50,557 nucleotides of DNA, taken from an uncultured Oscillospiraceae bacterium (GTDB lineage: Bacteria > Bacillota > Clostridia > Oscillospirales > Oscillospiraceae). The stretch spans positions 1 through 50,557 of the forward strand of contig CANQKA010000003.1 of the NCBI GenBank assembly GCA_947624395.1, read 5' to 3'. The position numbers were made by a program, and so were the translations under genes. Below, piece by piece: positions 8,117-15,365 of the stretch (position 1 is the stretch's first letter; every line of letters starts with the position of its first letter). The notes beneath the pieces are model-generated. The model was given only the letters and a program-made list of their open reading frames with translations, was not told where the DNA came from and did not search any database.

Positions 8117-8235
8117 TGCTATAATAGCCGCAAGCGGCTATTATATTTGATTTAAGGCGGTTTTGCTCCCGGCTGACGCCGGAACCGCAAAACATGCCGC
8201 ATTATAGCATCCCGCCTCCGGCTCTATGCTATAAT
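8117..8235 (+). repeat. Hairpin-rich element carrying extended -10 promoter motifs
   Basis: Three stems lie in series: ATAATAGCCGC with its complement across AA (8121-8144); a nested stem built from GTTTTGC/GCAAAAC around CCGGC/GCCGG (8160-8193); and ATTATAGCAT (8201-8210) with ATGCTATAAT (8226-8235). Both ends carry TGCTATAAT (8117-8125 and 8227-8235), an extended -10 motif. The right one lies 31 bp before the acyltransferase ATG and probably drives it. Confidence 0.6.
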
Positions 8236-8265
8236 CAGAGAAAGCCAGGAGGACGGAGAGGCGCG

Positions 8266-9042
8266 ATGGAAGAGAAGAAGACAAGCTTTGCATACAAGAT
8301 CATACGGCGGCTGGTGCTGCTGTTTTACCCCAAAACGGCGGTGTCCGGGGCGGAGAACCTGCCGGACGGACCATGTATCGCGGTGGGCAACCACACCCAG
8401 ATGAACGGCCCCATCGTGGGGGAGCTGTATTATCCGGGGCCACATTATATCTGGTGCGCCGCCCAGATGATGGACCGGAAGGAGGTCCCCGCCTATGCCT
8501 ATCAGGACTTCTGGTCCGGCAAGCCGAAATACATCCGCTGGTACTATAAGCTGGCAAGCTACCTGATCGCGCCGCTGGCCCAGTGCATCTTCACCAACGC
8601 CCACACTATCCCGGTATACCACGACACCCGCCTGCTGACCACCTTCCGCCTGACCATCCAGCGGCTGCAGGAGGGGGCCAGCGTGGTCATCTTCCCGGAG
8701 CACGACAGGAAGTACAACAACATCCTCTATGAATTTCAGGACCGGTTCGTGGACGTGGCACGGCTCTATTACAAAAAGACAGGCCAGGCGATCCCATTTG
8801 TGCCCATGTACATAGCCCCCGCGCTGCGCACGGTCTATCTGGGCAAGCCGGTCATATTTGACCCGGCGGCGCCTATCGCAAAGGAGCGGGAGCGTATCTG
8901 CGCCTATCTGCGGGACGAGATCACGGCCATCGCCGCCGCCCTGCCGGAGCACACCGTGGTGCCGTACCGGAACGTCCCCAGGCGGCTGTATCCCAAAAAT
9001 AAGCCCGTCGAGGTCTACGCCCATGAAGAAGAAACCCGTTGA
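8266..9042 (+). CDS. Lysophospholipid acyltransferase (PlsC/LPLAT)-like protein
   Basis: 258 residues. An N-terminal hydrophobic stretch (RRLVLLFYP) precedes the LPLAT core: GNHTQMNG stands where the catalytic NHxSxxD box is expected, VVIFPEHDR resembles motif III (FPEGxR), and IPFVPMYIAPAL resembles motif IV. The Asp of the HX4D dyad is not present at its expected place (Gly there, Asn just before), so activity or substrate may differ. The ATG at 8266 was chosen over an in-frame upstream start because GGAGAGG lies 5 bp before it and the promoter motif lies just upstream. It overlaps the following PAP2-like gene by 20 bp, which suggests paired roles in membrane lipid metabolism. Confidence 0.75.
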   Translation: MEEKKTSFAYKIIRRLVLLFYPKTAVSGAENLPDGPCIAVGNHTQMNGPIVGELYYPGPHYIWCAAQMMDRKEVPAYAYQDFWSGKPKYIRWYYKLASYLIAPLAQCIFTNAHTIPVYHDTRLLTTFRLTIQRLQEGASVVIFPEHDRKYNNILYEFQDRFVDVARLYYKKTGQAIPFVPMYIAPALRTVYLGKPVIFDPAAPIAKERERICAYLRDEITAIAAALPEHTVVPYRNVPRRLYPKNKPVEVYAHEEETR

Positions 9043-9694
9043 TTACAGCGGCTTTCGCCTGTCAAGGCTGAACGAGCCGCGATTTGCCCACGCAAAGCTC
9101 CTGGCGGGGTGGCTGGGGTATTTCGCGTTGTATCTGCTGACGGAAAACCTGATACCGGCGGAGAAGTGCCACCCGGTCCACTGCTTTTTGGACGACATCA
9201 TCCCGTTCAACGAGTGGTTTCTGCTGTTTTACGTGAGCTGGTACCTGCTGGTGTTCGGCTCGCTGGCCTACACGTTTTTCTACGACGTGGACCGGTTTCG
9301 CCAGGTGCAGACCTACATCATCCTGACCCAGATCATCGCCATGGCGGCCTATATCCTCTGGCCCACCCGGCAGGACCTGCGGCCGGAGGTGTTCGACCGG
9401 GACAATATCCTCACCCGGCTCATGGGTCTTATCTACGCCTTCGACACCAATACGGGCGTGTGCCCGTCCCTGCACGTGGGGTACTCCCTGGGCATTTTGT
9501 CAGTGTTTTTGAAGGACAAAGACCTCTCCGCTGTCCGGAAAGGTCTTTTGACGGTGTATGTGCTGGGCATATGCGCGTCCGTGTGCTTCGTCAAGCAGCA
9601 CTCCGCCGTGGACGTGCTGGCGGCGCTGCCCATGTGCGCCGTGGCGGAATACCTGGTGTTCAAAAAAGAGCTTTGGAAAAAGTGGGCCCGTTAG
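9023..9694 (+). CDS. PAP2-superfamily membrane phosphatase-like protein
   Basis: 223 residues with about six hydrophobic segments. The PAP2 signatures CPSLHVGYSLG and KQHSAVDVLAALP carry the two catalytic His and the Asp. The first PAP2 motif (KxxxxxxRP) is not clear, as in the PAP2_3/inositol-phosphorylceramide-synthase-like branch. The ATG at 9023 lies inside the end of the acyltransferase gene, so translation is probably coupled. Likely role: dephosphorylation or head-group transfer on a lipid phosphate or polyprenyl phosphate at the membrane. Its stop codon overlaps the stop of the convergent ABC gene (TTAG). Confidence 0.78.
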   Translation: MKKKPVDYSGFRLSRLNEPRFAHAKLLAGWLGYFALYLLTENLIPAEKCHPVHCFLDDIIPFNEWFLLFYVSWYLLVFGSLAYTFFYDVDRFRQVQTYIILTQIIAMAAYILWPTRQDLRPEVFDRDNILTRLMGLIYAFDTNTGVCPSLHVGYSLGILSVFLKDKDLSAVRKGLLTVYVLGICASVCFVKQHSAVDVLAALPMCAVAEYLVFKKELWKKWAR

Positions 9695-11400
9695 GCGGCC
9701 ACGGTGTATAGGGAGTAAAAGTACCCCTTTTGCGCCATCAGGTCCCGGAACGTGCCCCGCTCCTGTATCGCGCCGTTTTTCAGCACGAAAATCTCATCGT
9801 ACCTCTCCAGGAGGGCCGGGTCCAGCCGGTGGGTGACCACCAGCCGGGTCAGGCCCTTCAGGTTTAATATGGCTTCTGTGACCGCATAGGCGGTCCGGTT
9901 GTCCAGGGCGGCGGTGGCCTCGTCCAACAGCAGCACGCTCGTTCCCCGCAGCAGGGCGCGGGCGATGCTCACCCGCTGGCGCTCCCCGCCGGAAAGACCG
10001 CACCCGTTTTCCCCGCAGCGGTAATCCTCGCCCCGCTGGGCCAGCAGGGCCGTCAGCCCCGCCCGCTCCACGGCGTCGTCCACAGCATCGTCGGGAAAGT
10101 CCCGGAACATGGTGATGTTTTTGCGGACCGTGTCGTCAAAGAGGAACACGCTCTGGCCAATCAGGCTCTCCAGGTCGTACAGGCTGGCCGGGTCCACGTC
10201 CCGCAACTGGCGCCCATCCACGGTCAGAGAGCCGGTGTAGTCCCCATGCGCCCCCATGAGCAGATCGAGAAGGGTGCTCTTGCCGGAGCCGGAGGGCCCC
10301 ACCAGGGCGTATTTTTTGCCCGCTTCCAGCCGCAGCGACACGTCCCGCAGCACCGGCTTCCCCGGCTCGTAGGCGAAGGACACATGCCGCAGCTCGATGG
10401 CGTCACGGAGCACGGGCTCGATGGTCTCGCCCGTTCGGGCGGCGTTTTCCGCCGTCACCGCCGCCAGCTTTTCAATGAGCCCCCTGGCGGCCTTTCGGTC
10501 CGCCCAATACTGCGGGACAGTCTGCACCGAGCGCAGCAGGTTGTTGCTCAGCTGGGTGAATACGATCACCGTCCCGGCGGCAGCCCTGCCCCGGAGCGCC
10601 AACCAGGCGCTCAGGAAGAACACGCCGAACTGCATCACGCACCCCGCGTAGCCGCTGGCGGTGCTCAAGAGCCCCGCCCACCAGCGCCGGTCGGCTCTGG
10701 CTCGCTCCAGCGCGCCGTTTTCCCGGTCAAAGACCGCGCTCGTCTCCGGCTCGGCCTTGAAGCTTTTGATGACGGCAAAGCCCGCCAGCAGGTCCCGGAG
10801 CCTGCCCACGAACCCCTCGCCCTGGTCGCTGACGGTCTTTTCCCGTCGGGCCAGACCTGGCCCCAACACCGCCGCCGCCCCAAAGGGCAGCAGGCACAGC
10901 GCCGCGGTGACGCCGGTGAGAAGAGGACTGTACCACAGCAGCATCCCCAACGTGGCCAGAAACGCCAGCGGCTGGATGATGAGCTCGAACTGCTGGCAGA
11001 GGTACTTTTCCTCCACCGTGTTCACGTCGCTTGTGAGCACGGACAAATACCGGCCTGTGTTTTCAGCCGTGAAAGCGCTGACGGATTTTCCCGCGATCTT
11101 CTGAAAGGCCAGGAGCTTGTATTGCGTCAGCGCCCGACGGAGAAACGCCGCCCTTGCCCTGTGCCAGCCCAGCTCCAGGACGACCATCGTCGGGACGAAC
11201 ACCGCCGCCCGCCATGCACACTGTGCCAGCGGCTCCATTTTTCCTGCGGCGATGGTGTCCATGACCGCCCCCAGCAGCCACGCCAGATACAGCATCCCCG
11301 CCTGGTCCAGCGCTTCCAGCGCCAGGGTCAGGGCGAACCGGCCCCGGTTGCGCGCATAAAAGGCCCGGACGTAGGGTCGGGCTGGGTCAGGCTTTTTCAT
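9691..11400 (-). CDS. ABC exporter half-transporter (membrane domain fused to ATPase)
   Basis: 569 residues. Residues 1-310 hold a type I exporter membrane domain with hydrophobic helices; the ATPase follows with Walker A GPSGSGKST, Q-loop SLIGQSVFLF, signature LSGGERQRVS, Walker B VLLLDEATAALD and switch His in VTHRLD. The ATG at 11400 has GGGAGGAAG upstream; a TTG 21 bp earlier would place the ribosome binding site inside the coding region. No partner half-transporter is next to it, so a homodimer exporting a drug, peptide or lipid is likely. It overlaps the upstream XRE gene by 14 bp and is probably co-transcribed with it. Confidence 0.88.
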   Translation of the reverse strand: MKKPDPARPYVRAFYARNRGRFALTLALEALDQAGMLYLAWLLGAVMDTIAAGKMEPLAQCAWRAAVFVPTMVVLELGWHRARAAFLRRALTQYKLLAFQKIAGKSVSAFTAENTGRYLSVLTSDVNTVEEKYLCQQFELIIQPLAFLATLGMLLWYSPLLTGVTAALCLLPFGAAAVLGPGLARREKTVSDQGEGFVGRLRDLLAGFAVIKSFKAEPETSAVFDRENGALERARADRRWWAGLLSTASGYAGCVMQFGVFFLSAWLALRGRAAAGTVIVFTQLSNNLLRSVQTVPQYWADRKAARGLIEKLAAVTAENAARTGETIEPVLRDAIELRHVSFAYEPGKPVLRDVSLRLEAGKKYALVGPSGSGKSTLLDLLMGAHGDYTGSLTVDGRQLRDVDPASLYDLESLIGQSVFLFDDTVRKNITMFRDFPDDAVDDAVERAGLTALLAQRGEDYRCGENGCGLSGGERQRVSIARALLRGTSVLLLDEATAALDNRTAYAVTEAILNLKGLTRLVVTHRLDPALLERYDEIFVLKNGAIQERGTFRDLMAQKGYFYSLYTVAA

Positions 11401-12277
11401 TTTCCTCTTCCTCCCGCTCAAAGGGCTGTGTGCTCAGACTGTTGGTGCACAGATAGAGATTATGGCCCTGCAGCACCCAGCGGGCGAAGGTCAAGAGGAC
11501 CACCAGCCCGCCGTCATCCAGGAAAGCATAGGCGGTCACCGGCCCTTCCGGCAGGATGATCTCCCGCTTGTTGAGCTGGCAGGTGTCCTCCGCCAGGGCC
11601 TCCAGGGCCCGCTCCGTCTCCGGCAGAGGCCGCCCTGTGCGCTGGGCCACCGCCGCCGCCGAATAAAGCGCCTGCTCGTTCCGGCAGAAAAACCGCAGCG
11701 TCTCCATGACCCCCGGCTGCGCCAGAGCACCGAACAGCACCCGGTACTCGTCGTCGGAGGCAAAATACCGCTCATAGCCCGCCTCCGGCTCTGGGAACAC
11801 GCCGAAGTAGGCATAGTCTTCCGCCCCCACGCCCATGATGTAGCCGCTGTCGATGCCCGTCACCGTGCGCAGCATCACCCGGCGTGCGTTGGCCAGCATA
11901 TCCATCTCCGCATTTTCGGGAAAACCAATGCTCGGTATGTTGGACGCGAGATCGTCGCAGACGCCGTAGATGGTGGCATCCCACAAAAGCCGGGTCAGGC
12001 CGGTCAGCCTATCTTTCTCCGGCAGCGACCGCAGCCACTGGATTAGCTCATTGGATATATCTTTCGCCGGACCGCTCTCCCGGCCAAAAAGGGCGTCCAC
12101 CGTCACGTGCAGCCGGTCCGCGATGGCCGGCAGCAGCGCCACGTCCGGGGCCCCGCCGCACTCCCACCGGCTCACCGCCTGGGTGCTCACCCCCGCCGCC
12201 TTGCCCAACTCCTCCTGAGTCAGGCCCGCCGCCTTTCTGTATTTGGCGATTTGTTCGCCGATCAGGTTCGTATTCAT
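11387..12277 (-). CDS. XRE-family regulator with C-terminal sensing domain
   Basis: 296 residues. Residues 5-62 form an HTH_3 domain (IGEQIAKYRKAAGLTQEELG, then AGVSTQAVSRWECG). The remaining 230 residues include a stretch GVMETLRFFCRNEQALYSAA followed by a possible winged-helix region and have no function I recognise. The ATG at 12277 was chosen for its GGGAGG site. The gene overlaps the ABC exporter gene, so it is probably the local regulator of that exporter, and the inverted repeat over its own promoter suggests autoregulation. Confidence 0.82.
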   Translation of the reverse strand: MNTNLIGEQIAKYRKAAGLTQEELGKAAGVSTQAVSRWECGGAPDVALLPAIADRLHVTVDALFGRESGPAKDISNELIQWLRSLPEKDRLTGLTRLLWDATIYGVCDDLASNIPSIGFPENAEMDMLANARRVMLRTVTGIDSGYIMGVGAEDYAYFGVFPEPEAGYERYFASDDEYRVLFGALAQPGVMETLRFFCRNEQALYSAAAVAQRTGRPLPETERALEALAEDTCQLNKREIILPEGPVTAYAFLDDGGLVVLLTFARWVLQGHNLYLCTNSLSTQPFEREEEENEKA

Positions 12278-12302
12278 CCAAAAACGCCTCCCGTATTCAA
12301 CC

Positions 12303-12340
12303 GTCGCTTGTATTCTACCCCAAGCGACCCTTGAAAACAA
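12303..12340 (-). promoter_or_regulatory. Promoter and operator of the XRE-ABC operon
   Basis: On the minus strand TTGTTT (12335-12340), a 17-nt spacer and TAGAAT (12312-12317). A perfect 8-bp inverted repeat GTCGCTTG-N10-CAAGCGAC (12303-12328) surrounds the -10 box exactly, a plausible repressor site for the XRE protein encoded 26 bp downstream. Confidence 0.7.
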
Positions 12341-12401
12341 CGGAGGCGTTCTTGACAAATATCAACTTAAACTTGAGTTTCTCTAAACAAAAGCGTACAA
12401 A

Positions 12402-12608
12402 TCAGGTATTCCGCAGTCCCAATATCTCGTCCGCCGAAACGCGGTACAGCCTGCACAGCGCCACCAGATGGCGCAGGGGCAATTCATTGGCGCCCCGCTC
12501 ATACCGGGCATACATGGTCTGGGACGTGCCCAGATATTTCGCCACCTGCTCCTGGGTCAGGTCATGGTCCTCCCGCAGCGCCCGTATCCGCTCCTGGTAG
12601 CCGTTCAT
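12402..12608 (-). CDS. Small XRE-family (HTH_3) repressor
   Basis: 68 residues, essentially a bare Cro/CI-type helix-turn-helix: IRALREDHDLTQEQVAKYLG followed by TSQTMYARYERG. The start is the ATG at 12608 with GTGAGGG upstream. It is divergent from a helical-repeat gene, and the intergenic region holds two matching operator-like repeats inside the two promoters, so it probably represses both itself and the divergent gene. Confidence 0.85.
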   Translation of the reverse strand: MNGYQERIRALREDHDLTQEQVAKYLGTSQTMYARYERGANELPLRHLVALCRLYRVSADEILGLRNT

Positions 12609-12630
12609 GCCCTCACCCCCTGATAGGGGG

Positions 12631-12659
12631 AGTATACCCCAGTAAAGATATTTACTATT
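12631..12659 (-). promoter_or_regulatory. Putative promoter of the small XRE repressor gene
   Basis: On the minus strand TATACT (12631-12636) with a weak -35 AATAGT (12654-12659) at 17-nt spacing. The spacer contains operator site 1 (12641-12656). Confidence 0.5.
12641..12656. promoter_or_regulatory. Operator-like inverted repeat, site 1
   Basis: AGTAAA-GATA-TTTACT, a perfect palindrome with 6-bp arms. The half-sites are the same as in site 2, centred 25 bp away. Confidence 0.7.
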
Positions 12660-12686
12660 GACTTTAGTAAATATTTTTACTAAAAT
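12658..12686 (+). promoter_or_regulatory. Promoter of the divergent helical-repeat gene
   Basis: TTGACT (12658-12663), a 17-nt spacer and TAAAAT (12681-12686). Operator site 2 fills the spacer. Confidence 0.8.
12663..12684. promoter_or_regulatory. Operator-like inverted repeat, site 2
   Basis: TTTAGTAAA-TATT-TTTACTAAA, a perfect 9-bp-arm inverted repeat with the AGTAAA-N4-TTTACT core shared with site 1. It overlaps the plus-strand promoter, where repressor binding would block polymerase. Confidence 0.75.
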
Positions 12687-12760
12687 AGAGCTAGACCGTC
12701 CCTTGAGAACAGGGATCACGGTTGCTATATGATAAAAAGAGAAATTCAGGAGGAAAATCT

Positions 12761-13411
12761 ATGGACAGCAAAAATGATTTTATTCAGTCTGCGCAGGCAT
12801 TCATCAGCAGTTCCATTGCATCAGTAATGACGCATAGGCTTTATAATGACTGGGAGAACATTACAAACAGTTGTTCCCAAATCATAGACGTGGCCACAAA
12901 AGTTCTAAGCATCAATGACTTGTCCCCCGACACAAAATATGAGGCGCTAAGAGGGCTTTATTTTGCTCTGCACAATTTGGCTCTTTCCAGTTATTTGGAT
13001 GATGACTATACTACCGCGCTGAACTTCTTGAATAATATCGATCTGAACGTCTTTCCCTTGTCGGCGCCCCTACTGGGCCGTTGCAACCAGTTGCAAATTT
13101 CCAGTATAACAAATGACTCCGAACAGGCATGGAACGCTATGCTCCAATACGCCCGGATATTGGACGAACATGAAGATGAGGTTTTTGCAGAGAACCCGAT
13201 AGGCATTGATCAACTGCTGATCAGCAGAGCATATATAAACTTATCCCTTACTTACAGAGGTGGCCTGGGTGTTCCTCGGAACCTGGAGACGGCGCAAAGG
13301 TATTTGCAGCGAGGTATTGCACGGCTGGATGAAGACGACGCACTGGCACCGCTTCAAGAAGAGCTTTCTCACTACAAGACTGGTCTCTTTGGCGGCTTAA
13401 AATATGTTTAA
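12761..13411 (+). CDS. Helical-repeat (TPR/Sel1-like) protein, function unknown
   Basis: 216 residues, all-helical in appearance, with TPR-like periodicity (YEALRGLYFALHNLALSSYL, DDYTTALNFLNNI, and a Sel1-like RNLETAQRYLQRGIA near the end). No signal peptide or membrane segment. AGGAGG precedes the ATG at 12761. Base composition is clearly lower in GC than the flanking pfkA and ABC genes, suggesting transfer. The strong operator-covered promoter and divergent XRE gene make it the probable target of that repressor. Probably a protein-interaction scaffold; no enzymatic motif is seen. Confidence 0.7.
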   Translation: MDSKNDFIQSAQAFISSSIASVMTHRLYNDWENITNSCSQIIDVATKVLSINDLSPDTKYEALRGLYFALHNLALSSYLDDDYTTALNFLNNIDLNVFPLSAPLLGRCNQLQISSITNDSEQAWNAMLQYARILDEHEDEVFAENPIGIDQLLISRAYINLSLTYRGGLGVPRNLETAQRYLQRGIARLDEDDALAPLQEELSHYKTGLFGGLKYV

Positions 13412-13425
13412 AGGGGCTATCTTTT

Positions 13426-13620
13426 ATGTCCAAAGACTACTACGGCAAATGCGGGATGTGCAAATACTGTGAACTGGGGACGGCCTATACATTTGCCTAT
13501 TCCACCAGCTTCACATGCACCCGAAACAATTATTCTGTGAAGGCAGATGAAAAGCCCTGCGGTCGCTATGAGCCCGCGCCGGGACGGACGAACGCCACCG
13601 TCGCCCAATACGACAAATGA
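13426..13620 (+). CDS. Small cysteine-rich protein, function unknown
   Basis: 64 residues beginning MSKDYYGKCGMCKYCELG. Five cysteines: a CxxCxxC cluster at the N-terminus, then two single Cys near residues 31 and 46 (FTCTRN, KPCGRY), a pattern fitting a small zinc ribbon or metal-binding knuckle. GGGG lies upstream of the ATG, and it follows the helical-repeat gene by 14 bp before a terminator, so the two look like an operon under the divergent XRE repressor. I do not recognise the family. Confidence 0.6.
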   Translation: MSKDYYGKCGMCKYCELGTAYTFAYSTSFTCTRNNYSVKADEKPCGRYEPAPGRTNATVAQYDK

Positions 13621-13638
13621 CCACATCCCGCACCAAAA

Positions 13639-13669
13639 ACACAGCACACCGCGAGGCGGTGTGCTGTGT
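13639..13669. terminator. Bidirectional terminator
   Basis: A perfect 14-bp stem (ACACAGCACACCGC at 13639-13652 with 13656-13669) and GAG loop. T-rich sequence follows on both strands, serving the plus-strand small-protein operon and the convergent pfkA gene. Confidence 0.85.
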
Positions 13670-13695
13670 GCGTTTTATGCGTTTTACGCAGTGCT

Positions 13696-14679
13696 TCACA
13701 TATTCTTCGCGTGCATGGCCTCCAGGACCTCGTAGCGGTCCATGGGCAGGTGCTTTTTCTCGGCCAAAGCCTGTTCGATGGGCTTGGTGACCAGGTGGCC
13801 GTCGTGGGTACAGACGATGCAGTTGCCCTCGCCCTGAACAAGGCTCATGACGGCCTTGTAGCCCATGCGGGCGGCCATTTCCCTATCGCGGGCCGTGGGG
13901 GACCCGCCCCGCTGGATATGTCCCAAAACCGTCACACGCGGGTCCATGCCCAGCTCCTCATGAATACGTTGGCCGATCTCGTTGGCGCTGCCGGCGCCCT
14001 CGGCCACCACGATCATGAAGTGGGTATTGCCCATCATGCGGGACTGGCGAATGCGCTCCACCACGTCCTGGTCGAAATCCACCGGCCGCTCCGGGATGAG
14101 CACGGCGGTGGCGCCCACCGCCAGGCCCACGTACAGGGCAAGGTAACCGGCGTGACGGCCCATGACCTCCACCACCGAGCAGCGCTCGTGGCTCTGCATG
14201 GTGTCCCGCAGCTTGTCGATGCACTCGATGGCGGTGTTGCAGGCGGTGTCAAAGCCCAGGGTGTAGTAGGAGCAGCCCACGTCGTTGTCGATGGTGGCAG
14301 GGATGCCCACCACGGTCACCCCCAGGCGGGACAGCTCCAGCGCGCCACGGAAAGTCCCGTCGCCGCCGATGGCGACCACCGCGTCCAGCCCCAGCAGCTT
14401 GCAGGTGGCCACGGCCTTGTCCCGGCCCTCGGGGGAGAGAAATTCCTCGCTCCGGGCGGTGTACAGTATGGTGCCGCCGGCGGCCAGGATATGGCTCACC
14501 GCGTTGGAATCCAGGGGCACGAAGTCGCTGAACACCAGGCCGTTCCAGCCCCGGCGAATGCCCACGCACTCGATGCCCTGGCCGATGGCCGTGCGCACCA
14601 CGGCCCGCACCGCCGCGTTCATACCCGGCGCGTCGCCGCCGCTGGTCAGCACGCCGATCCTCTTGATCTTGTTTTCCAT
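13696..14679 (-). CDS. pfkA: ATP-dependent 6-phosphofructokinase
   Basis: 327 residues, a normal PfkA length. It phosphorylates fructose 6-phosphate to the 1,6-bisphosphate in glycolysis. Motifs: GVLTSGGDAPGMNAAVR at the N-terminus, ATP-binding GGDGTF, catalytic PATIDND, substrate MGRHAG and GHIQRGGSPTARDR. The GGDGT form indicates an ATP enzyme rather than a pyrophosphate enzyme. The start is the ATG at 14679 with AAGGAG upstream; the frame is open further upstream, but that part is the antisense of the DUF624 gene. It follows the DUF624 gene by 13 bp. Confidence 0.95.
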   Translation of the reverse strand: MENKIKRIGVLTSGGDAPGMNAAVRAVVRTAIGQGIECVGIRRGWNGLVFSDFVPLDSNAVSHILAAGGTILYTARSEEFLSPEGRDKAVATCKLLGLDAVVAIGGDGTFRGALELSRLGVTVVGIPATIDNDVGCSYYTLGFDTACNTAIECIDKLRDTMQSHERCSVVEVMGRHAGYLALYVGLAVGATAVLIPERPVDFDQDVVERIRQSRMMGNTHFMIVVAEGAGSANEIGQRIHEELGMDPRVTVLGHIQRGGSPTARDREMAARMGYKAVMSLVQGEGNCIVCTHDGHLVTKPIEQALAEKKHLPMDRYEVLEAMHAKNM

Positions 14680-14692
14680 AGTCCTTCTCCTT

Positions 14693-15361
14693 TTATGTAT
14701 TGTTGTCTGTTTCCTCTGTCTCGTCCCCGTCGTCCTCAGGCTCGTCCTGGGGCAAATACGGGGCAAAAATGCGCTCCATGAACAGCGAGCACAGCAGCGC
14801 CGCCAGTCCGGGCGTGAAAAGCACCGGCAAAAACGCCTTTTTGTACGTGAACAGCGCCGCTTCCTCCACCAGCAGTGCAACTATCGCCGCCGATGGCAGG
14901 TGGGCGATCGCCAGCTTGGCCGCCGTCTTGACCAGATCCCAGGGGCCGAAGGTGAATCGGCTCAGGGTGAACATGGCGAACAGCCACACCGCCAGCGGCG
15001 CCAGCAGCAGTATCCGGCACGCGTTCAGCCAAACGTACGCCGCCTCGCTGCCGCCGGCGGCCATCACATAGGCCACGTACCAGAGATAATAGAGCGCCGC
15101 CGCCAGCACCAGCGCCGGGACCGTGATCCACGCGGCGGGCTTGAAGCTCTCCCGAAACGTGCGGAAAAAGCGGGCGTAATCCCCCAGCTCGCCCTTGCGG
15201 ACGCCGTGAAACACCGCGTCGTACAGCGCCACGGTCGCCGCGCCGATGGTGATGACAGGCAGGGAGCACACGGCCCAGCACACGCTCAGACCCACCACGT
15301 CGCACAGCCGGGCAAAGCCCCGCCAGAAGCCGTTCAGCGGGTCAAATACGCGCCGAAACAC
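14693..15361 (-). CDS. DUF624 (YesL-like) membrane protein
   Basis: About 222 residues with four or five hydrophobic segments and an acidic tail (QDEPEDDGDETEETDNN). The N-terminal FDPLNGFWRGFARLCDVVGL and the following VCSLPVITIGAATVALY are typical of DUF624/YesL, a family often found near carbohydrate ABC transporters and of unknown function. A GTG start at 15361 follows the dipeptidase stop by 4 bp; a TTG at 15403 inside that gene is an alternative. Probably co-transcribed with the dipeptidase and pfkA genes. Confidence 0.82.
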   Translation of the reverse strand: MFRRVFDPLNGFWRGFARLCDVVGLSVCWAVCSLPVITIGAATVALYDAVFHGVRKGELGDYARFFRTFRESFKPAAWITVPALVLAAALYYLWYVAYVMAAGGSEAAYVWLNACRILLLAPLAVWLFAMFTLSRFTFGPWDLVKTAAKLAIAHLPSAAIVALLVEEAALFTYKKAFLPVLFTPGLAALLCSLFMERIFAPYLPQDEPEDDGDETEETDNNT

Positions 15362-15365
15362 GCCC

